Shown: piece by piece, positions 45,045 through 53,029 of the stretch | Numbering within the stretch: the first letter of the stretch is position 1 | Layout: each line of letters starts with the position of its first letter | Assembly: GCA_947184155.2 (NCBI GenBank) | Contig: CAMXCT020001006.1 | Coordinates: forward strand, 124,158 to 188,157 | DNA: 64,000 bases | From: Cladocopium goreaui | Taxonomy: Eukaryota > Sar > Dinophyceae > Suessiales > Symbiodiniaceae | Direction of reading: 5' to 3' | Made by a program: the position numbers and the translations under genes | Notes under the pieces: model-generated | The model's input: the letters and a program-made list of their open reading frames with translations, nothing else | Database searches by the model: none | What the model was told of the DNA's origin: nothing

Positions 45045-48000
45045 ATGAAGACAGTGACGATGACACCTTGTCTGACAGAGGCTCCGCAATTACAGAATAG
45101 CACAGGTGAGTCAATGACCAGCACAACAGCAGCTGATCACGGGCTCCAGCAGTTTCACAGCAACGAATGCAAATGCATATTGCACCTTTTTAGCGGGCCA
45201 TCAGGACGCGAAGACGGCTTTGCAGCAGCAGTCAGGGACAGAGGCCACAAGTGTGTTGAATATGACCTGGTGAATGGTACAGAACAAGATCTGGCGAATG
45301 ATGCAGTTTGGCAAAGTCTGATCTCCGACATCCGAGCTGGAAGGTATGATGCAATGCTTGCAGGACCACCCTGCAACACCTACACCAATGCTCGTCAACT
45401 AGATGGATTGGGACCTGGCCCTCTTAGGGGAGCTACAGGTGACGACCGATATGGGTTGCCTCACCTCCGGCCGGATGACCAGATCAAGGTGCGAACTGGA
45501 ACCTTGCTGGCCGTTCGCACGGCTGAAGCAGCCACAGCGATGGATGAGCTGGAAAAGCCATGTGTTGTTGAACAGCCACGATGGAAACAGGATGTGAACA
45601 GTGTCTCCATGTACAATCTGGATGAATATACAGATTTGTTGGCTAGACCCCATGCACGCACTGCCGACTTGGTGCAATGTGAGTATGGGGCCAGGACTAC
45701 GAAACCAACCACGCTGGTACTGGTCAACATTGGTGGGGAGGCCCTGCAAAATCAGTGCTCGCACCCACCACAGCAGTGGGTAAAACCTAGCACAGGAGAA
45801 CGCCTCTGGGCGCCGCACCCACCATTGAAAGGCAAAGAGTGGTACATACCTGCTCAAGACTGGCACCAGGACATGCTGCTCACACCAAGGCAGATCCAGG
45901 AAAAGTTCCGGAATCAACCATATCTCACGACAGAAGCTCAAGCATACCCTGCTCAGATGAATCGCATGCTTGCGGACCTCCTGCTTGGCAGTGCTTTGGC
46001 TCATGCAGGACCCGTGAGTCAGCAGCCGGAATATTTATTGGTTGGCAAGTGGAAGAATGTTCTCAAAAGGAAACCTCTCCTGCAGAACGACATCACCACA
46101 CGCACCAAAGTGGAATTCACTGCCCCCTTAAAAGGCAAGCGTCGCAGAGTTCAAGACCGAGATGACTTGGACATGAAATACTGGGGGGGCATGAGATGCC
46201 CAAGGAAGATTTCATCTGAGATACCTGGCTACCGGCAGGCAGGTGTGCGAGTGTACAATGTACTCACAAAGCTTCTACATGAGGATTCCACACTGAAGAG
46301 GCGCTGCTTGGATGCCATAGGTTCAACCACAGACTGCGCTGGCCCCACTGAAGCACAGCTTGCTACCTGCTTCAGTGCACTAAAGCGGGAGTTTGTGCAG
46401 CATGATGAGGTGACCATGGCATCGCTGGACAGTAAGCTAGAAGCCGGGCTGATATGGCACATCGCGAGGACCATGGGTGATCCTGACGCAGACACCATCT
46501 ACACTTGGCTGACGGAAGGAGCTCCAGCCGGCATATCCATGAGCATTACAGATCCCGGTGGCATTTTTCCACCGGACAGCCAAGATGACTTGGAACAGAC
46601 AGCCGACCAGCTGCTGCCTGACCCTACCCTGCATCAAAATTACAGCTCGGTAGACAACGACGATGCAGCTGCCCCTGAAGTGCTGCGCTTGATCGAAACT
46701 GGGTTTGTCACGTCATTTGCCACATGCGCTGAACTGGAGCATTGGCTAGGCGCCAAGCCGCATTTGTCCAAACTCGGTATGATCACCAAGGAGAAGGACG
46801 GTAAAGTCAAGCGCAGACTGATTCTGGATTGCAAGGAAAGCGGGGTCAATAAAATGGCAGTTAGTGGAGGCAAGCTGCAACGACCAAGGACATCGGATGC
46901 AATAGACGATGCATTGTATCTGATGAGTCAATGTAGCGCAGACCACGGTGACACTGTGGAATGGCTCATCCTTGACTACAGCGACTGGTTCTACAACGTT
47001 CCATTACACCCTTGCGAAAGGCCACACTTCACATGGCAGTATGGCAAGCACTGGGTTGCCTTCCGCACACAAGCACAAGGCAGCAAAAACGCCCCCTTGG
47101 TGTGTGGACGGGTGGCTGCGCTGATTGCGCGCATCACCCAAGCAACCTTTGGAGATCAACGCCTGCGGCTTCAACTGTACGTGGACGACCCCTGTGTATG
47201 TGTTCGTGGCACAGATGAGGAGCGCTCCCATCTCATGGCAGCCACAATCCTGTTTTGGGCTACACTGGGAATCAGGCTGGCCTACAAGAAGGCAGCAAGG
47301 GGCACCGACGTAGTCTGGATTGGAGCTGAATTACAGCTGCAAAACCAGGGCCAACATGATGCTCACCTCATAGCCAGTGCCAAACCCGACATCCTTGCGG
47401 AAGTCAAAGCTGCCACCGATGATCACACCAAGGTCAACTTGGTGAATCGTAAGGCACTGCAGACTTACATCGGCAAACTCAACCACGTGGCGGGCATTGT
47501 TGAATTCTTGCGGCCCTTCCTGTCGGACCTCTACGGCGTCCTGCATTGCACCATGAACAGCAAGGCACCAACAAATTGCTACTGGACTAGGCAATGGCAG
47601 CACGTCACACACTGGCTCATGGCCTTTTTCAATCGAGAGCAAGGTGTAGTGCAACGAATTTACCGGGTGCAAGCATACTTTGGGAGAGGGCTGCAAGTTT
47701 CCATAGTGACCGACGCCTCACCCTGGGGCCTCGGCGGCTACCTCATGATTCAGAACTCAGTGGTGGCCTACTTTAGTAGCCCAGTGACAAAGGATGACGA
47801 ACACATCCTTGGAATCCCCATCGGCGATGCCGCTGGACAGCAAGTGTTGGAGGCTCTGGCAGTCTTGGTTGCGCTTAAGATGTGGCGCAAATACTGGTCA
47901 AAGTCTGGCATTTCTTTGCGAATCAGAAGCGACAACGTTGCCACACTCACACTTTTGGTGAAACTGCGTCCGAGCTACAAGTCCAAGGGGCTCGGCATTG

Positions 48001-48263
48001 TCGCGAGGGAACTCGCATTGGAATTTGGATCGGCCAGTTACAAGCCTAGAATCTTCCAACACATCCCAGGCCTCACTAATGATTGGGCTGATGCACTGAG
48101 CCGACAGCACCAACCAGGAAAAGAAACAACGTTGCCTGCACCTTTGCTGCGAGCCAGAGCAGATGAGCCACCAGCCCGAAACCTGGCCTTTTACCAGTCG
48201 GCCATGGGCCGCTACGCACAGCACAAAGATGGGGCCCATTGCGTGACTGCGGAACGAACGTGA
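45045..48263 (+). CDS. pol: YR-retrotransposon Pol: methyltransferase-like, RT, RNase H
   Basis: 1072 codons, in the same frame as gag. Residues about 45-240 resemble a DNA cytosine methyltransferase: LHLFSGPSG (46-54, SAM-binding motif I), acidic EYD (72-74), AGPPC (106-110, motif IV with its Cys) and EQP (176-178) in place of ENV/ENP. The reverse transcriptase spans about 575-765, with LILDYSD (641-647, catalytic Asp), QGSKNAP (678-684) and YVDD (712-715). RNase H follows: TDAS (889-892), E936, SDN (962-964) and ADALSR (1015-1020), the D-E-D-D set. There is no protease or integrase. In DIRS-1-type elements the methyltransferase is Dam-like and lies after RNase H, so this order and type are unusual. 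It would copy the element RNA into DNA in concert with the recombinase encoded downstream. Confidence 0.9.
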   Translation: MKTVTMTPCLTEAPQLQNSTGESMTSTTAADHGLQQFHSNECKCILHLFSGPSGREDGFAAAVRDRGHKCVEYDLVNGTEQDLANDAVWQSLISDIRAGRYDAMLAGPPCNTYTNARQLDGLGPGPLRGATGDDRYGLPHLRPDDQIKVRTGTLLAVRTAEAATAMDELEKPCVVEQPRWKQDVNSVSMYNLDEYTDLLARPHARTADLVQCEYGARTTKPTTLVLVNIGGEALQNQCSHPPQQWVKPSTGERLWAPHPPLKGKEWYIPAQDWHQDMLLTPRQIQEKFRNQPYLTTEAQAYPAQMNRMLADLLLGSALAHAGPVSQQPEYLLVGKWKNVLKRKPLLQNDITTRTKVEFTAPLKGKRRRVQDRDDLDMKYWGGMRCPRKISSEIPGYRQAGVRVYNVLTKLLHEDSTLKRRCLDAIGSTTDCAGPTEAQLATCFSALKREFVQHDEVTMASLDSKLEAGLIWHIARTMGDPDADTIYTWLTEGAPAGISMSITDPGGIFPPDSQDDLEQTADQLLPDPTLHQNYSSVDNDDAAAPEVLRLIETGFVTSFATCAELEHWLGAKPHLSKLGMITKEKDGKVKRRLILDCKESGVNKMAVSGGKLQRPRTSDAIDDALYLMSQCSADHGDTVEWLILDYSDWFYNVPLHPCERPHFTWQYGKHWVAFRTQAQGSKNAPLVCGRVAALIARITQATFGDQRLRLQLYVDDPCVCVRGTDEERSHLMAATILFWATLGIRLAYKKAARGTDVVWIGAELQLQNQGQHDAHLIASAKPDILAEVKAATDDHTKVNLVNRKALQTYIGKLNHVAGIVEFLRPFLSDLYGVLHCTMNSKAPTNCYWTRQWQHVTHWLMAFFNREQGVVQRIYRVQAYFGRGLQVSIVTDASPWGLGGYLMIQNSVVAYFSSPVTKDDEHILGIPIGDAAGQQVLEALAVLVALKMWRKYWSKSGISLRIRSDNVATLTLLVKLRPSYKSKGLGIVARELALEFGSASYKPRIFQHIPGLTNDWADALSRQHQPGKETTLPAPLLRARADEPPARNLAFYQSAMGRYAQHKDGAHCVTAERT

Positions 48264-48936
48264 GAAGAAGGCATGGCCGCAAAGCAGTGACTGTAGGGCA
48301 AAGACCCAGTTTCAAAGGAAAACCTGACCGAATGCCAAATTTTATTTTATTTGCTTGATCACCTGCCAATGTACTGTGACACCACCAGCCTTTCACAGTT
48401 ATTTCGAGCGCGGTCACCCGCTCGTGCATCTGAGCGTGGTCCCCGCTCCGCAGAGGAAATCACACATGTAGTGCATCATCTCCTCTTCTGACGCGTATAT
48501 TCTCCTTCCTCCATTATTCGAGTAGTATATAGTTATACGCGTTGTTGCATTTCCAGCATGTTGGCTTATTTGCTTGCCGCTCAGGAGAAGGGCCAGTCAG
48601 CACAGGCAAGGACTGCACATGACAGTTTACGATTTGCCTGGGTGTCGTCCCAGACTTTGCTTACGGAACTGCAACTGACTGACTGATCAGACAATCCTTG
48701 TGCACTTGCATGTCGTTTGTACTATGTCATTGCTAGTGGTCAAAACTGCGGATTGCAGACATTGCTTACGGAACTGCAACTGACTGACTGATCAAACGAT
48801 CCTTTTTTGCAACTGCATGTCGTTCGGTCCATGTCCCTGCATAGTGATGAAAACTGCTGATTCCACAGTGGCACACACACACACACCAACCGTGTCGCCG
48901 CAGTATGTTGGGCTTGATTGAAACTTTTGCTCAAAG
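48264..48936 (+). other. Pol-recombinase spacer with 105-bp tandem duplication
   Basis: No gene. Two units at about 48654-48758 and 48759-48861 share GCTTACGGAACTGCAACTGA, CTGACTGATCA and GCATGTCGTT at an offset of 105 bp. Directly before the recombinase ATG stands CTTTTGCTCAAAG, vaguely like the spliced leader. The spacer could hold a promoter or trans-splice acceptor for the recombinase. Confidence 0.5.
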
Positions 48937-50604
48937 ATGACGAGGAAACGTAAAAACGTAGGCCTCCCTGTGATCTCTCTCACTCAAATCAAACAGGCTG
49001 GGCCTGACGTTTGCTCGCCAAAGGCGGTAGTAGCTCCCGTCGATTGCGGTGCAGCCGCTGAATCGAGAAAGCCCGCAACTGTCACTAGACTGGAGCCTAC
49101 CGCTCGTCCCTGGTTGGCTGAAAGAAAGGACACTCCTGTTTGCAATTTTAGCCGAAGAGCCAGGAAACCTGAGGAGCCAACATGGACCGAAAGCCAGAGA
49201 GATGAGGCGCTTGCCTCGCTGAGAAGGGATTATATAGCGAACAGTGCTAAGGGGCCTGCTTGCTCGGTCCTCAAAACTTGGGAATCTATGCATCGCCGAA
49301 TGCACGACCCTGAGATTCCAACGTATCCTTTGACACCTGACAAAATAGCCAGAGTGGCGGCGGCGTTCAAAAGATGTGGCTACCGTAGCTTTAGCAATTA
49401 CATGTCACGGGCCAAAGAAGCCCACGTGCAGATGTTTGGTGATTGGGGTGTTGATTTGGCAATGGAAGCCCGTAGGGCGGGCCGGAGTGTGAACCGCGGA
49501 CGCGGACCTGTCTCTCAGAGATCTCCACTTGACTTTGATAGGGTCCTCGAATACCAGAAGGATCGCAAAGTGAATCTCGAACCCTTGGTGACAGGTGGGC
49601 CCGTGGGCGCACACAATTTGATTGTCATCGGCACCTTTTTCATGTTGCGCGAGATCGAAGCTTCCCTGCTTTTGTTCATGAATGTCAGACTGGAGGATGC
49701 CACTCGGACGGTCACGCTGAAGTTGCCGTGCAGCAAAACTGACCCAGCTGCCGCCAGCGTGGAACGTAGCTGGGGTTGCCTGTGCAGCATTCACGGCACG
49801 ACCGGGTGCCCTTACCATTCAGCTAAGTTGCAATCTGAATTCTTGAGACTCCTCTTTGGTGAGATTGACAATAACGTAGAGCTCCCTTTTTTCCCACAAC
49901 GGGACGGCTCGACTGTTGACAAAATTCGAGTAGTGGAAACTTTCGAACAGTTGCATCATTTTCTCAATATCCCCTATCAGGACGAAGATGGTGCCAGGCT
50001 GTTAGGCGGACACAGCATGCGTCTGGCAGGTGCCAGGTTCCTGTCCTCTTCAGGACTTCATTTATATCAGGTAGAGCTGATGGCGAGGTGGCGGTCACCA
50101 ATGCTGTTGCATTATGCTCAGACTGCGCCACTCTGCAAAATCACACAAATATATGAACAAGCTAGGAGCAACTCTGACAATTCACACTTGTTGGAACAGA
50201 TCAAATCACAGATGCATGTGCTTGACAACGCTGCTAGGATACCCGGGGCCGACCAGGCACAATTCGAAGAACGCGTTGGAATCCTAGAAAATGATCTCAG
50301 ATCGCTTGACCACCGAACTCGGCAGATGATCCAGGACGAGATCATACAGGTCAGGAGACAGATGCTCACACGCCCATCTGAGTTTATTTACAACATTTCC
50401 TCACGCACCTGGCACGTGTCACATACTGACGGAATGGCCTATTTGCCGAATTGTTGGACAACAAAGTGCGGTTGGAAATTTGCATTCTCCAAATTCACAC
50501 GCAGCATGGATATTCCCTCTGCGAGCTCCAGAAGGTGCGATAAATGCTGGCATGACAAACATGATTCAACTTCCAGCAGCGACACGTCAGAGAGCGAATC
50601 ATGA
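48937..50604 (+). CDS. Tyrosine recombinase of the nested element
   Basis: 555 codons. The catalytic set is complete: R238 (FFMLREIE), K267 (CSKTD), H359 and R362 (HSMR), W385 (MARWRSP) and nucleophile Y393 (LLHYAQ). Residues about 90-180 look like the N-terminal DNA-binding helices. A Cys/His cluster C281-x-C283-x7-C291-x2-H294 is inserted between the Lys hairpin and HxxR, and a second cluster (NCWTTKC ... RRCDKC) lies at the C-terminus before a Ser/Glu tail; both may bind zinc. A coiled coil is likely around 430-490. It would insert the circular DNA form at short shared sequence. The single-ORF recombinase downstream of RNase H is typical of DIRS, Ngaro and PAT elements. Confidence 0.9.
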   Translation: MTRKRKNVGLPVISLTQIKQAGPDVCSPKAVVAPVDCGAAAESRKPATVTRLEPTARPWLAERKDTPVCNFSRRARKPEEPTWTESQRDEALASLRRDYIANSAKGPACSVLKTWESMHRRMHDPEIPTYPLTPDKIARVAAAFKRCGYRSFSNYMSRAKEAHVQMFGDWGVDLAMEARRAGRSVNRGRGPVSQRSPLDFDRVLEYQKDRKVNLEPLVTGGPVGAHNLIVIGTFFMLREIEASLLLFMNVRLEDATRTVTLKLPCSKTDPAAASVERSWGCLCSIHGTTGCPYHSAKLQSEFLRLLFGEIDNNVELPFFPQRDGSTVDKIRVVETFEQLHHFLNIPYQDEDGARLLGGHSMRLAGARFLSSSGLHLYQVELMARWRSPMLLHYAQTAPLCKITQIYEQARSNSDNSHLLEQIKSQMHVLDNAARIPGADQAQFEERVGILENDLRSLDHRTRQMIQDEIIQVRRQMLTRPSEFIYNISSRTWHVSHTDGMAYLPNCWTTKCGWKFAFSKFTRSMDIPSASSRRCDKCWHDKHDSTSSSDTSESES

Positions 50605-50657
50605 AAAATCGGCCAGATTTTCAGTCTTTGATTGCAACAGCCAGTTGTGACCATAAC

Positions 50658-51175
50658 GGAAATTTGAGAATGTCTCAATTGTCTGCCAGGACGCACTGGA
50701 GCGGCACACCTCCAGAGCGGACACATTCGGTCACACCCAGGCTGGGCACCAGGGGGTGGATTCCCCTCTGTGGACCCAGATCTAAAACTTACGGCAATCA
50801 TCAGAGAAAAATGGCAGGGAGGGTGGGCATGTTTGAAAGTGTCGATTGTTGATTGAAACACGTAGTGTGTAAGGAACAATGAGACACTGCGAAACAGACG
50901 GTGGGAGGAGGTTTGCTCTCATCGCCATTTTGGGTCAAGAAGAGAGCACATTTCTGAAACCCCGCCCGCCACAAAACCCTGGGGAAATTTGAGAATGTCT
51001 CAATTGTCTGCCAGGACGCACTGGAGCGGCACACCTCCAGAGCGGACACATTCGGTCACACCCAGGCTGGGCACCAGGGGGTGGATTCCCCTCTGTGGAC
51101 CCAGATCTAAAACTTATGGCAATCATCAGAGAAAAATGGCAGGGAGGGTGGGCATGTTTGAAAGTGTCGATTGTT
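50658..51175 (+). repeat. B1-A2-B2 terminal repeat block
   Basis: B1 50658-50850 and B2 50983-51175 are 193 bp each, differing at one base (ACTTACGG, ACTTATGG). A2 50851-50949 equals A1. Each B ends GTGTCGATTGTT, and B1 abuts A2 directly, reproducing the circle junction. A 33-bp spacer (50950-50982) separates A2 and B2. A2 keeps one spliced-leader relic at 50924-50939. Confidence 0.9.
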
Positions 51176-51760
51176 TCCAGGCATTTTGACATTGATCGCG
51201 CTCGTGGTTCGTTGCTTACTTCGCAATCGATCTTTCAAATAGGGCTTGATGGTTACAGTGCCAAGCATTTGCAAGAGTTTTCAGGTCGTGTCCTTCGCGC
51301 TTTGAATAGTGTGCCGCAGGAAGATTGGCCATCTCAGCGCATGATGGGTGAGTGGTTGTTTCATCAGTTGAGGCAAGTTCGCAAGTTGAAAAGGACCATT
51401 GATGAGATCAAGAGGAGCGATGCTCAGTCGCCACTCCGTGATTTTGATCATCTTTGGAATAGGTTGCAGGAACACTTGCTTGAAGAAAGAGAGGACATCA
51501 ATGCGCAATCAATTGAAAACTTGTTGAAGTCCAGCTTGCCAAAGAAATTGCAGCCCGACAAGCCCACCAGTGCGCCTGCTGCCATCGCTCCGTCGTCTGA
51601 ATCGAAGACCTCCCCAAAGGGTAAAGCCAAGGGAAAGGGAAAAGCAATGACAGCAGAGCAAAATGCCAAAATAGCGTGCATCTTCCGTAGGATGCCTACC
51701 GGATGCGTCCATGGAGAGAAATGCCAGTATCTCCATGAGCCTGCTCCCTCACCTTCCTGA
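51176..51760 (+). CDS. LTR-element Gag, C-terminal part with CCCH finger
   Basis: This continues the frame cut at 43298, beginning SRHFDIDRARG. It contains a helical segment with RVLRALNSVPQEDWPSQRMM, a basic Lys/Gly linker, then a zinc finger C-x8-C-x5-C-x3-H (CIFRRMPTGCVHGEKCQYLH) and the stop at 51758. CCCH fingers replace the CCHC knuckle in many dinoflagellate Gag proteins. The upstream open frame into B2 sequence is accidental. Confidence 0.7.
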   Translation, partial: SRHFDIDRARGSLLTSQSIFQIGLDGYSAKHLQEFSGRVLRALNSVPQEDWPSQRMMGEWLFHQLRQVRKLKRTIDEIKRSDAQSPLRDFDHLWNRLQEHLLEEREDINAQSIENLLKSSLPKKLQPDKPTSAPAAIAPSSESKTSPKGKAKGKGKAMTAEQNAKIACIFRRMPTGCVHGEKCQYLHEPAPSPS

Positions 51761-52852
51761 GGATGAGGGGGGGTTCATCCATCCAATTGTCAGCAAATCC
51801 CATGAAGTTTGTGCTGTGCCGAGCTTAGTTGGAATAGGAGTGTTGTGGTTTGGCGATTCTCCTGGCTGCTTTTGGATTTTCTCGTGGAAGGCGTTCAGCT
51901 TCTGGTTTTCCAGCGCCTTGTTTCTTCCAATTGCCGATCGATCCAATGAAGTTTGTGCTGTGCCGAGCCTAGTTGGATTGGAGTTTTGTGCTTTGCCGAT
52001 CCTCTTTGACGCTTTTGGATTTTTACCTGTCTCGTTTGTCATCGTCTCATTTCAACATTTCGCCAAGGCCTCAATGGTTGCATGGTCTTTAGACTTTATC
52101 TGCTAAGCAGCTTTCATCAAGTGCGTGCTTGTCGTTCTTCCGCTCTCGCACTCGTCAGTCAATTGGGCGCCATGTCAATTTCAGCGTTAAGTCAATCTTA
52201 AGGATTTCAATCATGGAGGCAATTCATGAACTTCATTGTCTTCAAACTCGTTGACCCTGCTAAGCATTCAACGATTTAGGCTAAGCCTGTAAGGTTTAAT
52301 CTGTCAATTTTGTCAGTTCAATGGGCTTGTGCTTTGCCATCCTCCATTGGACTTGTGCACGATGTGCTAAGATGTCATTCGCCGTTAGTTCTCAGGTGTC
52401 AACCTTTTGCCATTTGTCACCACCCGGGTGTGGCAAGTCGCTGTCAGCACAGCATGGATGCGACTAAGTCTCATCTGTGAACTTTTCACCCATTGGATTT
52501 TGGTGAGTCATTTCTTGTGGATATGTCATTGGACTCTCATTGTCTTATCTTCGAGTCTTGTATTCGTGCCTAATGGAGGTTGGCTGCGACAGCGCCGCTC
52601 CTGCATCCGTGCATCGGTAATTATACTTGCGCGGCATCCGGTTGGATTTCACGCATTGGTAATTAAGCATCCGTTAGGTGCATGTAATCGTAATTGCCAG
52701 GCATAAGGGGCTCTGTGATGGAACTCATTCGTCATTTGCCTGGAATACGTCTGAGCCATGAGACGATCATCCAGCTTCATTCCTGATCAACTTCCGGTAG
52801 TTTGTAGTTGTAGTTTACAGTTGACCGTGTACAGTTCAGTATGAGGGGGGAC
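51761..52852 (+). other. Non-coding 3' part of the LTR element
   Basis: No pol domain is visible in any frame. A partial direct repeat (CAATGAAGTTTGTGCTGTGC, TAGTTGGA) occurs near 51801 and 51943. The polypurine tract GAGGGGGG at 52843-52850 precedes the 3' LTR. Confidence 0.6.
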
Positions 52853-53029
52853 TTGAAAGTTTACAGTTAAACATGCCCTGTACTTTCATATGTATAGACA
52901 TCCTTCCTTCCAAGTCAACCGCCAAACACGTGACTTGTTTGGCTCAAGATGTTCAAAACAGGTCTGCTGTGCGCTCCTGTTGTGTTTGTCTGTGGTGTTG
53001 TCTCTGGGGGAATAGATTCAAAATCAATT
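52853..53029 (+). repeat. 3' long terminal repeat
   Basis: Copy of 41447-41623 with three substitutions, same ends. It repeats TTTGGCTCAAG at 52938-52948. The low divergence indicates a recent insertion of the outer element. Confidence 0.8.

Larger units (their letters stand above)
43299..51175 (+). mobile_element. Tyrosine-recombinase (DIRS/Ngaro-like) retrotransposon
   Basis: A 7,877-bp element with gag, MTase-RT-RNase H and tyrosine recombinase frames, all on the plus strand. The ends form split direct repeats: A1 (43299-43397), then the genes, then B1 (50658-50850), A2 (50851-50949) and B2 (50983-51175). A copies match over 99 bp, B copies over 193 bp with one difference. There is no integrase, LTR pair or target duplication. 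ATTGTT is shared by the left flank, the B1-A2 junction and the right end, as expected for recombinase-mediated insertion of a circular DNA. The layout is that known for Ngaro and PAT elements. Confidence 0.9.
41447..53029 (+). mobile_element. Gag-only LTR retrotransposon, split by a nested element
   Basis: Direct terminal repeats of about 177 bp at 41447-41623 and 52853-53029 differ at 3 positions. A candidate primer site TGGTTATCAG follows the 5' LTR, and the polypurine tract GAGGGGGG precedes the 3' LTR. Flanks GACAC and GACAG may be a damaged 5-bp target duplication. Only a gag with a CCCH zinc finger is encoded; no protease, integrase or reverse transcriptase remains in the roughly 1.1 kb after it. 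With the insertion at 43299-51175 removed the element is about 3.7 kb. The gag-only state suggests a non-autonomous element; a relation to Copia-type elements is an inference from the CCCH gag and primer-site style. Confidence 0.75.
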
